From assembly GCF_019578655.1 (NCBI RefSeq), contig NC_063265.1, positions 11,752,501-11,816,500 of the forward strand: 64,000 nt of DNA, given 5' to 3'. This stretch comes from Ricinus communis (lineage: Eukaryota > Streptophyta > Magnoliopsida > Malpighiales > Euphorbiaceae). Shown piece after piece: positions 62,445 through 64,000 of the stretch (positions are counted from its first letter, which is position 1; every line of letters starts with the position of its first letter). The notes under the pieces are model-generated. The model did not search any database. It was given only the letters and a program-made list of their open reading frames with translations, and was not told the origin of the DNA. The position numbers and the translations under genes are program-made.

Positions 62445-63944
62445 ATGAACTTAACGTTTGAGCTCCGACTTGAACCTTCCACTACTGGAATTATATCGCC
62501 GGGGAAATTGAAGGAAGCCGATTATGCAATACGGCGTCGTAAATCTCTACAAAGAGTGGACAGAGAGCTCTCTAAAGGCAATTTCAAGGATGCGCTCTCT
62601 TTAGTCAACCAATTGCAAGGCAAGCCCTTTGGTCTCCGTGGCTTTGGCGCTGCCAAACAGGTATAACAATTAACCTACATAGTCAAAAGATTGTCTTTTA
62701 TTCTTTTGTACAAGTGTTAGTTAAGTTAGTTATTATTTAGGCGGGAAAATTGACTGGGGTTATTTGATTGTGGTTTAGGTACCCAAAAATCGATTCGCAT
62801 TGGATAGATTTGAATTTGATGGGACATGTTTATCGCCTTTTCGAGCATTGTTTGATTCGGTTATGAATTCAATAGAAAACCCTAATCAGTTTCCTTTGTT
62901 AGATGGTGAAAGTAGAAGTTCTACCTGTGAAGAATATCACAATTTGTGTCTTCAAGTAAGATAAAACCTAATTTACTTGCTTAAGGCATATGGTTGTTAC
63001 TTGTATAATGTTTTTAGCATCTAATATTTAGTTGTTTTTGCAGCATGAAGCTGGTCATTTTCTGGTTGGTTACTTACTTGGGTCTCTACCAAAAAGATAT
63101 AGAACACCATCAATAGAGAAACTAAGGGATGGCAATTTTGCCGGAGGGAATGTAAAGTTTTTGGGATTTGAGTTTCTTAGAGAAGTAAGATTACTGTTTT
63201 TCATTTACCATTTTTTGATTGTTGAAGTTACATTCTGTTCAGCTGTCGTTACCTATATTTATTTCATGATTATTCCTGCACATGAAGGTTGGTGTTGCAC
63301 AGATGCTAAGGAAAGATATTGTAAAAGAAGAAGCGTGCTATAGGGTGAGACACTATTCTTTCATATGTTTGCTCTCGAACTTATGAGAAATAGTTCATAG
63401 GTTTGCTGTGCAAGCATGCGTGTATGCATCTTGATTATGTAGAAGTACTAAGACATAATCATTCTTGTATGTTCTGGTTACTTGAAAGCGCTGTTCCATT
63501 CTCTTGTTATTCATAGGTTTTCAGACATTGCGCTTTAGTCAATTAGATGAAGATCTTATATGAATTTATTTTTGCTTGCATTATTAGCTCTGTTGTTAAT
63601 TAGTACCTTATACTGTAAAGCTGCTCGAACTGTGTTCAACTCTAATAATGATCATCATAATATGATTCTATTTCAGCTGTGGTCCACGATATTGGCTGTT
63701 TACTACTTCTATATAATAACTTATATGTGAAATGACTTTCATCTCTATATTATCTCACAGATTTAATACTTCTTGCTGTTAGAATGAGTATGCCTAGTTA
63801 ACTCTTGGAGCATTCCTGTGCTATTGATTTTCGTTACAAGCACTACTGGTTTTCACCTCAGAAATATGTTTTATATTATTCTCGTTCAAATTTTCTAAGG
63901 GGTCTTGTATCATGCAGGGAAATAGAGGCAAAATTTCATCCAAG
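62445..63944 (+). CDS. Soluble paralogue of the HEAGH (M41-like) protein, 3' part beyond the window
   Basis: Exons 62445-62660, 62779-62955, 63044-63184 and a 27-nt exon 63918-63944 (phase 0, GT-AG); the gene continues past the right edge. So far 187 residues. It is paralogous to the divergent neighbour: RVDRELSKGNFKDALSLV versus the neighbour's VDKELKKGDERAALTLV, LQGKPFGLRGFGAAKQV, HEAGHFLVGYLLGSLPK (HEAGH at 132-136) and GFEFLRE. The exon boundary directly before HEAGH and the 9-codon micro-exon are shared. Unlike the neighbour, the second exon has no hydrophobic membrane segment, and the N-terminus (MNLTFELRLEPSTTG) is not an obvious transit peptide. Metalloprotease activity is possible from the motif but unproven. 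Confidence 0.85.
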
Positions 63945-64000
63945 GTGAAGATTCTTATTTTTGTTTTCAAACTTGTCACATGAATAGCAGTAACAGCACA

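Overview
This is plant nuclear DNA, very probably from a woody or herbaceous eudicot. The genes have many short GT-AG introns, the intergenic DNA is very AT-rich, and there is a nuclear-type tRNA-Pro. The protein families are plant-specific: bifunctional DHQ dehydratase/shikimate dehydrogenase, J-domain + DUF3444, DCD domain, BONZAI copine, a CC-NB-ARC-LRR resistance protein, PAT17-type S-acyltransferase and plastid M41-like proteins. A Malpighiales/Euphorbiaceae source would fit the look of the genes, but that is an impression, not a result. Exon structures below were worked out by hand from reading frame, splice consensus, phase and family conservation.

Layout. 1-8.9 kb: two tandem plus-strand copies of bifunctional 3-dehydroquinate dehydratase/shikimate dehydrogenase; the first is cut by the left edge, the second is complete and has no evident plastid transit peptide. 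8.9-15.7 kb: gene-poor, repeat-rich DNA with a rearranged, broken fragment of the downstream J-domain gene, a duplicated flanking segment and several tandem repeats. 15.7-20.8 kb: an intronless J-domain/DUF3444 coding region with a spliced leader containing an upstream ORF, followed by a tRNA-Pro(UGG). 21.7-24.8 kb: a DCD-domain protein. 24.8-27.8 kb: AT-rich spacer with a long-range perfect inverted repeat. 27.8-35.4 kb: a 16-exon BONZAI/copine gene that most resembles BON3. 35.4-38.4 kb: spacer with promoter- or LTR-like sequence. 38.4-48.9 kb: a very large minus-strand CNL resistance gene (about 2,507 aa) whose C-terminal LRR exons arose by duplication of a three-exon block. 48.9-53.5 kb: AT-rich spacer holding a decayed fragment of that gene. 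53.5-57.3 kb: a minus-strand DHHC S-acyltransferase (PAT17 type). 58.4-59.5 kb: an unrecognised minus-strand gene with a problematic 5' part. 60.4-64 kb: two head-to-head paralogues of a plastid HEAGH (M41-like) family, the second running off the right edge.

How they relate. There is no operon logic in a plant chromosome, but several local relationships stand out: tandem duplication of the shikimate-pathway gene, head-to-head duplication of the HEAGH genes, partial copying of the J-domain gene and the NLR gene into nearby spacer, and a tail-to-tail arrangement of a BON3-like copine with an NLR. Members of the BONZAI family are known from Arabidopsis as repressors of NLR-dependent immunity. 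I did not find a convincing wholly unknown system. The most interesting items are the internally duplicated giant NLR and its decayed tandem relic, the BON3-NLR neighbourhood, and the divergent HEAGH pair with different membrane topology.
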